Source of the DNA: HGM04593 sp045612305
GTDB lineage: Bacteria; Bacteroidota; Bacteroidia; Bacteroidales; Bacteroidaceae
NCBI GenBank assembly: GCA_045612305.1
Contig: JAZKYU010000045.1
Span: 1 to 19,778 of the forward strand
DNA length: 19,778 nt
Reading direction: 5' to 3'
The translations under genes and the position numbers were made by a program. Below are positions 1-7,731 of this stretch, one piece after another. Under the pieces are notes generated by a model that was not told where the DNA came from, did not search any database, and saw nothing but the letters and a program-made list of their open reading frames with translations. Numbering within the stretch: the first letter of the stretch is position 1; each line of letters opens with the position of its first letter.

Positions 1-410
1 CTAATAGCTTTAATGCGCACTTCTGGACTGCGCTGATGAGGGTAATTTTTAACCCTTGCAGCACCCTGTAAATGCGAGAAAGAGACACGCGGCAAGTGAC
101 CGACGAACGAGTTATATTGCCCCAGGGGCAATTCACGAGCAAGAGGAGGGAGCGACTAATCTTACTCGCGTGCTGCGCCTTTTGCTTCCTTTTCGTCTCA
201 CGAAAAGAAGGGGAAAAGAACAAGCTTATTGAGAGAAAGACTCTCGGGCCACCGAGGATTTTAAAGCAAGACTATACAAACAAGGTGTTACTCTTGCTGT
301 GCAATTAAGTAAAGAGTATGTCGAGCTTTGAAGAGGAGATAAATATCAAGGAATAAATTAACACAACTTTTACTGGTAAACCATAATACCTATGTGGTGT
401 AATATAATAT
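1..410. other. Gene-poor, hairpin-rich stretch with open frames on both strands
   Basis: No convincing gene is visible here. The plus strand has a 78-codon frame (72-308) whose product is rich in Arg, Lys, Cys and Leu and resembles no family I know. The minus strand is open from 271 to the left edge (about 90 codons after a TAG at 272-274) with no ATG, only TTG or GTG as possible starts. Several short inverted repeats could fold in RNA: 15-19/29-33, 39-43/52-56, 116-123/125-132 (ATTGCCCC/GGGGCAAT), 189-196/200-207 and 231-235/241-245. The last competes with 243-247/252-256. The stretch could be a conserved non-coding RNA or repeat, a degraded gene, or the end of a minus-strand gene lying further left. 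I cannot decide between these. Confidence 0.4.
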
Positions 411-440
411 AAGCAGCGACCGCAAGTGCGGTCGCTGCTT
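411..440 (-). terminator. Strong hairpin terminator after the ompA pair
   Basis: A perfect 13-bp stem (411-423 with 428-440, GC-rich core GCGACCGC) closes a 4-base loop. It lies 22 bases past the stop of the minus-strand OmpA gene at 463. On the minus strand it is followed by an AT-rich stretch rather than a pure T-run, so termination efficiency is uncertain. The symmetry could also serve a plus-strand transcript. Confidence 0.75.
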
Positions 441-462
441 CTGTTATAATAGTAAACTTTTC

Positions 463-1629
463 TTACTTGTTTACGAAGTGTACGGTTTGGCTATTCTCGC
501 CCATATCCTCGGTTTTCACAACCAGTCTGTCAGCAGCGATAGAGTAGCGCTCTACGAGTATTTCCTTAACCTTGTTGGCGCGGCTCTCGGCAATGTTGGC
601 TTTTGTTGCGTTTGTGTTACCGATAACCTCCATAGTACACTCGGGGTTACTCTGCATATATTTTGCAACATTTGAGATGTTTACCATCTGCAACTCCTTG
701 TTGAAGGTGTCTTTGCCATCGTGGAACACTACGTAGGGAGTGTATACGTTGGTCTTCTCTGCGGGGAGAATAACGATTTTCTCCTGGGGCTTGCCCTTTT
801 CCATCTGCTCGGTTTTAACCACGGCAAGGTAGTTGTTGAGAGCTGCATACTGCTCGGCGGGTATTGCGTGCACGGTTCTGAAACCTTGCTTGCCTATCTT
901 CCACTTTAAACCTAACTTGGCCGAGAGGATACCGTCGAAGTCGGTGCACATACCGTTCTGCCCGTCGAATGTGGAGCTGGTCATTGCTGCACCCAGGTCG
1001 AAGTTGAGGCCCAAGCGGTCGGTGAAGTTGTAGGTTGTGGAGATACCGGCTCTTCCTGCAAAAACTGTGCGGCTGTCGATGCCTTTTCTCTCAATGGTGG
1101 TGAGCGCTGCTGCACCCAAGTAGAACTCTACATCGAGGGGCTTGCTTGCCTTCTTTTCGTCAGAGAAGAGGTTGATGAGGTCGAGCATAAGGTCAAAGTT
1201 CAAGGCATAGTATTTTATATCCTGTGTGTAGCCGTTGCTTGTGTCTACACCTTTCGACTCGAGGTACTCTTTTCTGGGGTCCTCGGTGTGGTTGGGGTAT
1301 ATACCACCGCCGGCGTTCCAGCCTTTGAGACGGTTGCCGTCTACGCTCAAGCGCAAGCCTATAACGGGTGTGAGCTGCTTGCCGATGGCAAATGAGAAGC
1401 CGTGGCGCACGCGTTTGCCAAACGAGAGTTGGGTGTCTTGCTCACCCATAAGCATATTACCAGCGAATGAGCCCTGGATGTAGATGTTGTCGAGGAACGA
1501 CGACTTGTATTTTGTTTTGTAGTCGATGCTCACAGTCTCTGTTTTTGTTGTGGTCTCAACTCGGTTGTTCTGTGCGTTTGCCGAAAAACCAACTGCCAAC
1601 AATAGAGATAATATTATTGTCTTTTTCAT
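463..1629 (-). CDS. OmpA-family outer membrane protein with degenerate C-terminal domain
   Basis: A 388-residue outer-membrane protein. Residues 1-19 form a Sec signal peptide with a likely ANA|Q cleavage site. Residues of roughly 45-260 are rich in alternating aromatic and polar segments (GLRLSVDGNRLKG, GLNFDLGAAM) typical of a beta barrel. The last 90 or so residues resemble an OmpA-like peptidoglycan-binding domain but are degenerate. The usual GxTD is GNTN, the NxxLSxxRA helix is shortened to NIAESRANKV, and the C-terminal NRR-type motif is absent. It starts 26 bases after its paralogue at 1656-2888 and is probably co-transcribed with it. The tandem layout recalls the Pgm6/Pgm7 (Omp40/41) pair of Porphyromonas gingivalis, which form a hetero-oligomer. 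That equivalence is inferred, not shown. Transcription should end at the 411-440 hairpin. Confidence 0.88.
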   Translation of the reverse strand: MKKTIILSLLLAVGFSANAQNNRVETTTKTETVSIDYKTKYKSSFLDNIYIQGSFAGNMLMGEQDTQLSFGKRVRHGFSFAIGKQLTPVIGLRLSVDGNRLKGWNAGGGIYPNHTEDPRKEYLESKGVDTSNGYTQDIKYYALNFDLMLDLINLFSDEKKASKPLDVEFYLGAAALTTIERKGIDSRTVFAGRAGISTTYNFTDRLGLNFDLGAAMTSSTFDGQNGMCTDFDGILSAKLGLKWKIGKQGFRTVHAIPAEQYAALNNYLAVVKTEQMEKGKPQEKIVILPAEKTNVYTPYVVFHDGKDTFNKELQMVNISNVAKYMQSNPECTMEVIGNTNATKANIAESRANKVKEILVERYSIAADRLVVKTEDMGENSQTVHFVNK

Positions 1630-1655
1630 ATTATTTCCTGTATTTCAATTCTTAA

Positions 1656-2888
1656 TTATTTTTCGATAATGCTCATCACAACAACACGGTTCCAACGGAA
1701 GTCCTCGTCGTAGACGCGCTCTGTGTCACCCTTGGCGTTGGTCTCGATGCGCTCTTCGGCAATGCCGCACTCGTTTATGAGGTATTTCTTTACAGAGTCT
1801 ACTCTTCGCTGGCTCAAACGCATGTTGTACTCGGGGTAAGCAGTCTCTTTGTCGGCATAACCGGTGAGCATAACTTTGGCATCGGCGTTGTTCTTGAGGT
1901 ACTCGGCAATTTTGTTGATTTGAGGTTTCTGGCCTTTCTCTATGTAAGACTTGTCGATGAGGAAGCGCACTGCAAAGGGTGCAAATACATCTTTTGCGGG
2001 AGCCTTAACCTCTTTGACAATTGTGGGCTGGGGCTTGTAGATGTCTTGGTATACCACGGGAATTTCCACGTTGGCCTTTGATGCTGCACCGCCAAAGTGG
2101 TAGCTCAAACCTATTGTTGCAGCGCCAAGGAAGTCGAGGGTTTTGTTGCTGCCGTTGAGCTCACCGCCCTCAATACCGTCGAACGATTCGTTGAGGAAGT
2201 TGGCTTGAAGGTCGGCCATAAGAGAGAGGCGCTTTGATATTTTGTAGTCGACTTGCATACCTGCCTCCACACCCCAAGTGTTGTTGTGGTGGAAACCTTG
2301 TTTCTTGAAAGAGTAGGTGTATGTGGGGCCTGCATAGAGCTGAACACCCCATTTGCTCTCTTTCTCGAACCATTTTACAACGTCGGTCATTGCTGCAACG
2401 CTCAAGTCCATATAAATGAACTTGCGGCGGAAGTATGCCAAGCCGTCTTTGTTGATAATGTACTGCATGGTGCTTGCGGGGTAGTCGAATGAGTTAAGGG
2501 CTTGGCCATAGATGGCACCTGCCAAGTAGTATGCGCTTACTTTGCCTACACCCACCTGGCCTCTGATGCCCAAATAGCGGTTGAACCAGTAACCTACGGT
2601 TACGTTCGCGCGGGCTCTTCTGCGGTCGAGAAGGTTGTTCACTTTGTCGTTGCCCTCGGCTGCGATGGCGTTTATACCGGCACCGAATGATACAAACCAA
2701 TCTTTTTGGTTTATTGTTGCGTCGTCGGCCACGATGTTGTCGGTTGTTCCACCCAACACGGTGGCAAGGTTGCTTAAGCGCGATTCGCGGATTGTATCCG
2801 TTTTAATTGCCTGTGCATAAATTTCGTTGCTTGCGAAAATAAATGCTACGCCAATCAAAAGCGCTTTGAAAAAAGTAGATTTATTCAT
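1656..2888 (-). CDS. OmpA-family outer membrane protein (canonical peptidoglycan-binding domain)
   Basis: A 410-residue outer-membrane protein, the upstream partner of the tandem OmpA pair. A signal peptide covers about residues 1-26 (ends IYAQ). A barrel-like region with GYWFNRYLGIRGQVGVG and GAATIGLSYHFG spans about 45-275. A proline- and lysine-rich linker (about 280-300) leads to a canonical OmpA_C domain with GYADKET, the helix NMRLSQRRVDSVKKYL and the terminal WNRVVV. The Asp in GYAD and the Arg in LSQRR are the residues that contact diaminopimelate in the family, and both are kept. The protein therefore probably ties the outer membrane to the cell wall. The start is supported by the signal peptide. 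A -7-type promoter box lies about 65 bases upstream. Homology to P. gingivalis Pgm6/7 is likely. Confidence 0.92.
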   Translation of the reverse strand: MNKSTFFKALLIGVAFIFASNEIYAQAIKTDTIRESRLSNLATVLGGTTDNIVADDATINQKDWFVSFGAGINAIAAEGNDKVNNLLDRRRARANVTVGYWFNRYLGIRGQVGVGKVSAYYLAGAIYGQALNSFDYPASTMQYIINKDGLAYFRRKFIYMDLSVAAMTDVVKWFEKESKWGVQLYAGPTYTYSFKKQGFHHNNTWGVEAGMQVDYKISKRLSLMADLQANFLNESFDGIEGGELNGSNKTLDFLGAATIGLSYHFGGAASKANVEIPVVYQDIYKPQPTIVKEVKAPAKDVFAPFAVRFLIDKSYIEKGQKPQINKIAEYLKNNADAKVMLTGYADKETAYPEYNMRLSQRRVDSVKKYLINECGIAEERIETNAKGDTERVYDEDFRWNRVVVMSIIEK

Positions 2889-2952
2889 TTTCTTGTGATT
2901 AAATATGAATGGTTGTTGTTTATTTGCTTAAGTCAATGAGACAAAATCTTGG

Positions 2953-2960
2953 CAAAGATA
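2953..2960 (-). promoter_or_regulatory. Bacteroidetes -7 box for the ompA pair
   Basis: On the minus strand this reads TATCTTTG, an exact match to the Bacteroidetes sigma-ABfr -7 consensus TAnnTTTG. It lies 64 bases before the ATG at 2888, which would give a leader of nearly 60 nt. No good TTG is found at the expected 19-21 base spacing, so the -33 element is weak. Confidence 0.5.
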
Positions 2961-3007
2961 GGGAAAAAATATAAAATGCCGAAATTCAAGTTAATAAATT
3001 TAAAAAA

Positions 3008-3955
3008 TCATCTCAACTTGACCTCGTCACCCACCCTTATGCCTCTCTCGGCTGCGGCAGCGTTGCGCTTGTAGAGTTTGTCGAGTTTTACACCATATTT
3101 TTGCGATATAGAGTGCAGGCTCTCGCCCGTTTTAACGGTGTGCGTGGGGTGCTCTTTGCTACTCTTGTTGTTCTTCTCCTCTAGGTAGATTATATCCCCG
3201 GCCTTTATGGCATACTCCTTGTATAGGTCGTTGTATTTTATGAGTTTACGTCTCGACACGCCAAGCTCTTTGCTCAAGGATTTAAACGTGTCGCCCGTGT
3301 TACCGAAGACATAGATGAGGCCGTTTGCTTTGTAGATAGTTCTTTTGTCGTTGCTGTTGTACGATTCGAGTGCTATGCCGTCGTAGTTTTTGAGGTCCTT
3401 CATCGTGTAGGAGTCGTAGCGGTAGAGCTCGTATCGCTCTATTATGCTTATGAGTTTCGAGGGGTAGGCGGGGTCTTCGGCATAACCGGCTTTTTTTAGC
3501 CCCTTGGCCCAGCCCTTGTAGTCTTTTTTGTTTAGCTTAAAGAGGAAGGCGTAGCGCTGGCGCCCGACAAGGAACGACGAGTGGTCCTCATAGGAGTCTC
3601 TCACGTTCTCATATTTTCTAAAGTAGCACAGCTTGCCGTTGTCCATAGACGAGGTGCGCTTCCCTTTCCAGCTTTTGTCGGCTTTTATGCCAAAGTGGTT
3701 GTTGGAACTTCTCGATAGTTGGCTCTTGCCGGCACCCGACTCCAAGAGGCCTTGCGCGAGTGTTATGCTCGCGGGTATGTGGTGTCTCGACATCTGTTCC
3801 ACCGCTATGGGGTAGAAGGTGAGTATGTATCTCTCGTAGTCGTCTCTAGCCTGCGACAGTTTCTTTGCGGGTGTCTTGTATGTGCTTTGCTTGCCTGTGC
3901 TGCACGCCGAAAGGGAGAGCAGAGCTAAAAGTGTATATATGTATATGTGTTTCAT
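3008..3955 (-). CDS. Lipoprotein peptidoglycan hydrolase: glucosaminidase domain plus LysM
   Basis: A 315-residue lipoprotein predicted to cleave glycan strands of peptidoglycan. The signal peptide ends in a lipobox LSAC with the lipidated Cys at 18. Residues about 40-180 are a GH73-type (mannosyl-glycoprotein endo-beta-N-acetylglucosaminidase) domain: ITLAQGLLESGAGKS carries the likely catalytic Glu72, followed by NNHFGIK and later GYAEDPAYPSKL, all typical of the family. The C-terminus has one clear LysM repeat (about 271-314, HTVKTGESLHSISQKYGV) and a weaker LysM-like stretch before it (about 208-258), which would bind glycan. The gene is divergent from cdd and lies upstream of, but separately promoted from, the OmpA pair. 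Assignment to the family is firm; the physiological role (cell separation or remodelling) is inferred. Confidence 0.92.
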   Translation of the reverse strand: MKHIYIYTLLALLSLSACSTGKQSTYKTPAKKLSQARDDYERYILTFYPIAVEQMSRHHIPASITLAQGLLESGAGKSQLSRSSNNHFGIKADKSWKGKRTSSMDNGKLCYFRKYENVRDSYEDHSSFLVGRQRYAFLFKLNKKDYKGWAKGLKKAGYAEDPAYPSKLISIIERYELYRYDSYTMKDLKNYDGIALESYNSNDKRTIYKANGLIYVFGNTGDTFKSLSKELGVSRRKLIKYNDLYKEYAIKAGDIIYLEEKNNKSSKEHPTHTVKTGESLHSISQKYGVKLDKLYKRNAAAAERGIRVGDEVKLR

Positions 3956-3976
3956 GGGCTTGCTTTATTGCGCCTA

Positions 3977-4007
3977 CAAAATAAATGAATAAATTGCTTT
4001 TACGCAA
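3977..4007 (-). promoter_or_regulatory. Promoter for the glucosaminidase lipoprotein
   Basis: On the minus strand a TTG (4005-4007) is followed by exactly 20 bases and then TTATTTTG (3977-3984), one mismatch from the -7 consensus TAnnTTTG. This matches Bacteroidetes -33/-7 geometry. It lies about 22 bases before the ATG at 3955 and overlaps the promoter that reads the other way. Confidence 0.5.
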
Positions 4008-4024
4008 CAAATTTTATATCTTCG
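3994..4024 (+). promoter_or_regulatory. Promoter for the cdd cluster
   Basis: TTG at 3994-3996, a 20-base spacer, then TATCTTCG at 4017-4024, one mismatch from TAnnTTTG. This gives good Bacteroidetes -33/-7 geometry. It would place the start of transcription about 80 bases before the cdd ATG. It overlaps the divergent promoter of the glucosaminidase gene. Confidence 0.5.
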
Positions 4025-4111
4025 CCCAATAAATGTGGCTCTCCCTCTCCTTTTTTGCTATATTTTATTTAGGCATGCAGGGCGTGGACGGCTAAATGAA
4101 AGATATACATT

Positions 4112-4594
4112 ATGAAAGAGTTGGTTTTGCAGACAAAGGTAAAGGTGTGTGTGTATGATGAGCTGTCGGCCGCAGACAAAGAGGTTGTCGACGCTGCACG
4201 TGCTGCCACAGCAAATAGTTATGCTGTTTATTCGGGTTTTAATGTGGGTGCCGCGGTGCGCTTGGCCAATGATACAATTGTGAGGGGTACTAACCAGGAG
4301 AACGCGGCCTATCCGTCAGGTCTTTGTGCCGAGCGCACAACTATCTTTTGGGCAAATTCCCAATACCCCGACCAAGCAGTGCTCACCCTTGCTATAGCAG
4401 CCCGCACCGAGGCCGGCGAGCTCGAAAAGCCCATCCCTCCCTGCGGTGCTTGTCGCCAGGTTATTCTGGAGACAGAGAAACGTTTTAGCAACACAATAAG
4501 AATAATTCTGTTTGGAACAAAAGAGATTTATATTATCGAAGATGGCATTAAGGCTCTTCTCCCACTCTCTTTCGATGCAGCTTTTCTTGAATAG
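4112..4594 (+). CDS. cdd: Cytidine deaminase
   Basis: A 160-residue cytoplasmic enzyme that hydrolyses cytidine and deoxycytidine to uridine and deoxyuridine for pyrimidine salvage. The zinc site is complete: Cys72-Ala-Glu74 (CAERTTIFWA, Glu as proton shuttle) and Cys111/Cys114 in PCGACRQV. The substrate-binding segment SGFNVGAAV and the NQENAAYPSG stretch are also family hallmarks. Three cysteines and no second domain indicate the short homotetrameric class; at 160 residues it is slightly longer than Bacillus Cdd because of about 20 extra N-terminal residues. Its TAG stop abuts the ATG of the next gene, so translation is probably coupled. It is the first gene of a three-gene run with the phosphatase and RuvC. 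Confidence 0.95.
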   Translation: MKELVLQTKVKVCVYDELSAADKEVVDAARAATANSYAVYSGFNVGAAVRLANDTIVRGTNQENAAYPSGLCAERTTIFWANSQYPDQAVLTLAIAARTEAGELEKPIPPCGACRQVILETEKRFSNTIRIILFGTKEIYIIEDGIKALLPLSFDAAFLE

Positions 4595-5077
4595 ATGAAA
4601 AAAATACTGTTTGTGTGCCACGGGAACATTTGTCGTTCCCCGATGGCAGAGTTTGTGATGAAAAAGATGGTGGAGGAGCAAGGTCTCTCCGCCTCGGTAT
4701 ATGTGGAGTCGGCTGCAACAAGTTGCGAGGAGATAGGCAACGCGGTCTACCCCCCTGCGGTGCGCGAGCTTGCGCGCCACGGTATCTCGTGCGAGGGTAA
4801 GCGTGCCCGTCGCATCGCCGCTGCCGACTTTTCTGCCTTCGACCTTGTGGTGGTTATGGAAGATTACAACATAGGCAATATGCGCTCTTTCTTGTCGGCC
4901 GACGCCGAAGAAAAGGTGTGGAAATTGCTCGATTTTGAGGGTTGCAAGGCTGCTGGCGAGGCGCGACGTCGTGCCGGCGGCGATATATCGGACCCGTGGT
5001 ACCACGGAAACTTCTCGCAGACGTATGCCGAGATTGAGCGTGGTTGCAAAGGGCTAATCTCTTATCTTGGTTTGTAA
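4595..5077 (+). CDS. Low-molecular-weight protein tyrosine phosphatase
   Basis: A 160-residue cytoplasmic phosphatase of the LMW-PTP family. The P-loop C(X)5R is at the N-terminus: Cys8 nucleophile and Arg14 in CHGNICRSP. The general-acid Asp133 is in the conserved DPWY. The middle holds the expected ARRIAAADFSAFDLVVVMED segment. In bacteria these enzymes often act on tyrosine kinases that control capsule or exopolysaccharide export, but no such kinase is in the window. The conserved DPW and one-domain length argue against an arsenate reductase. The ATG touches the cdd stop codon, and the stop is one base before the ruvC ATG. Confidence 0.95.
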   Translation: MKKILFVCHGNICRSPMAEFVMKKMVEEQGLSASVYVESAATSCEEIGNAVYPPAVRELARHGISCEGKRARRIAAADFSAFDLVVVMEDYNIGNMRSFLSADAEEKVWKLLDFEGCKAAGEARRRAGGDISDPWYHGNFSQTYAEIERGCKGLISYLGL

Positions 5078-5078
5078 T

Positions 5079-5651
5079 ATGCAGCAGCCCGCCCCCACCG
5101 ACGACAGAGTGATTATGGGCATAGACCCCGGTACAAATATTATGGGCTATGCTTTTATAGGCGTGAACGGTAACAAGGCACGCCTTATTGCAATGGGTGT
5201 TATAGACTTGCGTAAGTGTCACGACAGCTACATAAAGCTTGGCGAGATATTCAGCCGCGTACAGGGGCTCATAAAGTCCTTCTTGCCCGACGAACTTGCT
5301 ATAGAGGCGCCCTTTTTTGGCAAGAATGTGCAGAGTATGCTGAAGCTGGGGCGTGCGCAGGGTGTTGCTATAGCGGCTGCCATAAGCCGCGATGTGCCCA
5401 TACACGAGTATGCTCCTCTAAAGATAAAGATGGCGATAACGGGTAGCGGCTCTGCATCGAAGCAGCAGGTTGCCGATATGTTGCGCCGTATGCTCAATAT
5501 ATCCAACGACGATATGCCACGCTTTATGGACGCGACAGATGCCTTGGGTGCTGCTTTTTGTCACTTTTTGCAGCGTGGCAATCCGGTGCGGGAGGTAAAG
5601 TATAGCAGCTGGGCCGATTTTGCAAAAAAGAACAGCGACAAGGTGAGGTAA
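5079..5651 (+). CDS. ruvC: Holliday junction resolvase RuvC
   Basis: A 190-residue crossover-junction endodeoxyribonuclease that cuts four-way DNA junctions as a dimer with RuvAB. The four acidic active-site residues are visible: Asp16 in GIDPGTNIMGYA, Glu76 in LAIEAPFFGKN, and Asp151 and Asp154 in MDATDALGAAFCHF. SKQQVADML is the usual DNA-contact helix. I chose ATG 5079. A longer frame starting at TTG 5067 would overlap the phosphatase and adds nothing conserved. ruvA and ruvB are not adjacent. The last codons lie inside the left arm of the terminator hairpin shared with the convergent gene. Confidence 0.95.
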   Translation: MQQPAPTDDRVIMGIDPGTNIMGYAFIGVNGNKARLIAMGVIDLRKCHDSYIKLGEIFSRVQGLIKSFLPDELAIEAPFFGKNVQSMLKLGRAQGVAIAAAISRDVPIHEYAPLKIKMAITGSGSASKQQVADMLRRMLNISNDDMPRFMDATDALGAAFCHFLQRGNPVREVKYSSWADFAKKNSDKVR

Positions 5652-5670
5652 CCCTGTCGCTGTTCTTTTT
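5630..5670. terminator. Bidirectional terminator between ruvC and the PorE-like gene
   Basis: An 11-bp stem GAACAGCGACA (5630-5640) pairs with TGTCGCTGTTC (5655-5665). Two further G-C pairs (5642-5643 with 5652-5653) follow an A/C mismatch. It is flanked by an A-run on the left (5624-5629) and a T-run on the right (5666-5670), so it can stop transcripts from both directions. The left arm encodes the ruvC C-terminus. Confidence 0.85.
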
Positions 5671-5683
5671 ATCTTTCCCTTGT

Positions 5684-7675
5684 TTAATACTTGTAAAGGT
5701 TGTATGTGGTACGCAACACCTGGAACTCTGTGCGGCGGTTAAGCTGGTTGCATATCTCTTTCTGCTCCTCGCTTTCGAGATTGTTTATAAAATCCTCGGT
5801 AAGAACATCGTTTTCTTTCAAGAAGGCATACTTCTCGGTGAGTTTCTTGTGCACAATTTTAGGTTTCTCCTCGCCATATCCCTTGGGGGTAAGGCGCTCT
5901 TTCTCTATGCCGTGCTCTATGAGGTAGTTTACAACCGACTCGGCACGGGCCTGCGATAGCTTTATGTTGTACTCGTCGCTACCCTTGTAGTCGCAGTGCG
6001 CGCTGAGTTCTATGGTTACGTTGGGGTTGAGGTTGAGTAACTTTACAAGCTCGTCGAGCGACGCCACAGACTCGGGGGTGAGTGAGGCTTTGTCAAACTC
6101 GTAGAAGATGTTGTCGATGAGCACAGGACGGGTTATCGAGGGCAGCGCAAAGTCGCGTTGGTATGTTACTGTGCCTTCGAGAGTGTTGGCCGACAGCTCT
6201 TGCATAGTGTTTAGATAGCCCTTGCAGCTGCCGAGCATCACATAGTCTACGCCCGGGGTTACACGCACAGAGTAGGAGCCGTCTTTCATCACGCCGAAGC
6301 TTGTGTTTGTGCCATCTTTGCCCACCATATGTATCACGGCTTCGGGTAGCTCGTAGCCATCTTTTTCGTACACCCAACCATAGAGAGTGTGCACGGTCTC
6401 GGGTAAAAAGAAGGAATAAATGTGGTCCCAGCCGCGTGCGTCACCACGGTTTGAAGAGAAGTAACCGCGGTAAAGCCCAGGGGCAAAGGTCATACCAAAG
6501 TCGTCACCGTTGGAGTTTATGGGTGCCATCATATTTTCCACCCTCCACACCGTGTCGTTTACTTGTGTGGCACAATAAATGTCGAGGCCGCCCATACCGG
6601 GGTAACCGTCCGACGAGAAGAAGAGCTCGCCTTGCGGCCCGAAGGTGGGAAACTGCTCGTCGCCCTCGGTGTTTATGCCCTCGCCAAGGTTTTCCACAAT
6701 GTCTTGCAGGGCTTTATTCTTGCCTATGTAGTATCTCCAGAGGTCGAGCCCGCCTACGCTACCGCCCATGTTTGAGGTAAAGTAGAGCCACTCTCCGTCG
6801 GGCGATACTGCAGGGTGGGCAAACAAGGTGAGGGTGTCGCTCGATATCTCCACCTTTTTTGCTCCGCCCCACGAGGCGTCGCTTCTGTCGCTTTTGTATA
6901 TTGCTGCGTAGCGTGGGTACTGGTCGTCGCTCACACAGCGTGTGAAGTACATTGTTTTCCCGTCGGGAGTGAAGGCACAGGCTCCATCTTCGTGCTCGCT
7001 GTTAACCTCACCCTCTATAATCTCGGTTTTTTGCCACTTGCCTTTGTCGTCGCGCTTGGTGAGGAAGAGGTCGGCCTTCTTCTGCCCTGTGATGCCGCTT
7101 ACATCGTCTCCCTTGGCCTCTTTGCGGGTGGATGTTGTGACTATGAGTGTGGTGTCCTCGCCCACATACATGGGGCAGTAGTCGCTGCGTTGCCCGTTGA
7201 GTTCCTTGGAGAACTTTACAATGTAACGGTTGGGGTTTTTCTTCCACTCTAGCGACTGCTTGGCAGCTTGCAGGCCCACCAGAGCCAGGCGGTCGGTGGC
7301 GTTTAGCTGTAGGTAGGCTTCGTAGTTGTTTATAGCATCTTTGTAGTCTCCTTTTTCGAGTTGTGCGTCGGCAAGGTGGCGCAGGGCAAGCGAGTCGGGG
7401 TATTTGTAGCGCACGGCGTTGCCGTAAGCACCTACAGCGCGCACAGCGTTGTGGCTCTTGCGGTAGCACTCGCCCATCTTCCAAGCGACCTCAGCGCGCT
7501 TGCTTTTCTCCTTGGGCGATATTTTGCGGTAGGCTTTTCTGTATTGTCGTGCAGCTTCGTAATATTCGTTCACGGCGGCATACTGGTCACCTTTTCTTAT
7601 GGCTCTGTCGCTGCCGCAAGATATTATGGCCGTGATTGTAAATATCGCGATGCTGTATAGAAGTACTCTCTTCAT
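5684..7675 (-). CDS. PorE-like OmpA-family lipoprotein (TPR, beta-propeller, CRD, OmpA_C)
   Basis: A 663-residue periplasmic lipoprotein with lipobox IISC (Cys20). Domain order: TPR helices at about 24-145 (YAAVNEYYEAARQYRKAYRK, KGDYKDAINNYEAYLQL); a WD40/PD40 propeller at about 150-430 with repeated FTPDGKTMYFT, SPDGEWLYFTSNMGG and FGPQGELFFSSDGYPGMGG blades; a carboxypeptidase-regulatory-like fold at about 435-520 (LYGWVYEKDGYELPEAVI); and an OmpA_C domain at about 525-655 with LSAHCDYKGSDEYNIKLSQ and the NRRTEF motif. This order and length match PorE (PG1058) of P. gingivalis, which links the type IX secretion system to peptidoglycan. Related proteins also occur in Bacteroidales without that system, and nothing else here proves T9SS, so the role is tentative. 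It is probably the last gene of the mutAB-topB transcript. Confidence 0.85.
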   Translation of the reverse strand: MKRVLLYSIAIFTITAIISCGSDRAIRKGDQYAAVNEYYEAARQYRKAYRKISPKEKSKRAEVAWKMGECYRKSHNAVRAVGAYGNAVRYKYPDSLALRHLADAQLEKGDYKDAINNYEAYLQLNATDRLALVGLQAAKQSLEWKKNPNRYIVKFSKELNGQRSDYCPMYVGEDTTLIVTTSTRKEAKGDDVSGITGQKKADLFLTKRDDKGKWQKTEIIEGEVNSEHEDGACAFTPDGKTMYFTRCVSDDQYPRYAAIYKSDRSDASWGGAKKVEISSDTLTLFAHPAVSPDGEWLYFTSNMGGSVGGLDLWRYYIGKNKALQDIVENLGEGINTEGDEQFPTFGPQGELFFSSDGYPGMGGLDIYCATQVNDTVWRVENMMAPINSNGDDFGMTFAPGLYRGYFSSNRGDARGWDHIYSFFLPETVHTLYGWVYEKDGYELPEAVIHMVGKDGTNTSFGVMKDGSYSVRVTPGVDYVMLGSCKGYLNTMQELSANTLEGTVTYQRDFALPSITRPVLIDNIFYEFDKASLTPESVASLDELVKLLNLNPNVTIELSAHCDYKGSDEYNIKLSQARAESVVNYLIEHGIEKERLTPKGYGEEKPKIVHKKLTEKYAFLKENDVLTEDFINNLESEEQKEICNQLNRRTEFQVLRTTYNLYKY

Positions 7676-7731
7676 ATAAAAGTGTTGTTTCCTTTATATA
7701 ACTCACTTTTTGCCCATTTATTATATCGAGA

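Noticed and set aside
33..75. CTGATGAG followed by a hairpin, like the core of a hammerhead ribozyme
   Set aside because: The GAAA that must follow stem II is absent; after the AGGGT/ACCCT stem the sequence reads TTGCAGC.
72..308. 78-codon plus-strand frame as a gene
   Set aside because: No ribosome-binding site, no recognisable domain, basic and Cys-rich composition, and an equally open frame on the other strand; treated as part of an undefined stretch.
2986..3021. TCAAGTT/AACTTGA inverted repeat at the end of the glucosaminidase gene as a terminator
   Set aside because: The arms are 22 bases apart and the T-run lies inside the loop, not after the stem.
4316..5005. 229-codon minus-strand frame
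   Set aside because: Antisense to the clear cytidine deaminase and phosphatase genes.
5684..7675. Taking the PorE-like protein as proof of a type IX secretion system
   Set aside because: No other T9SS component and no T9SS C-terminal signal is in the window; similar four-domain lipoproteins exist in species without the system.
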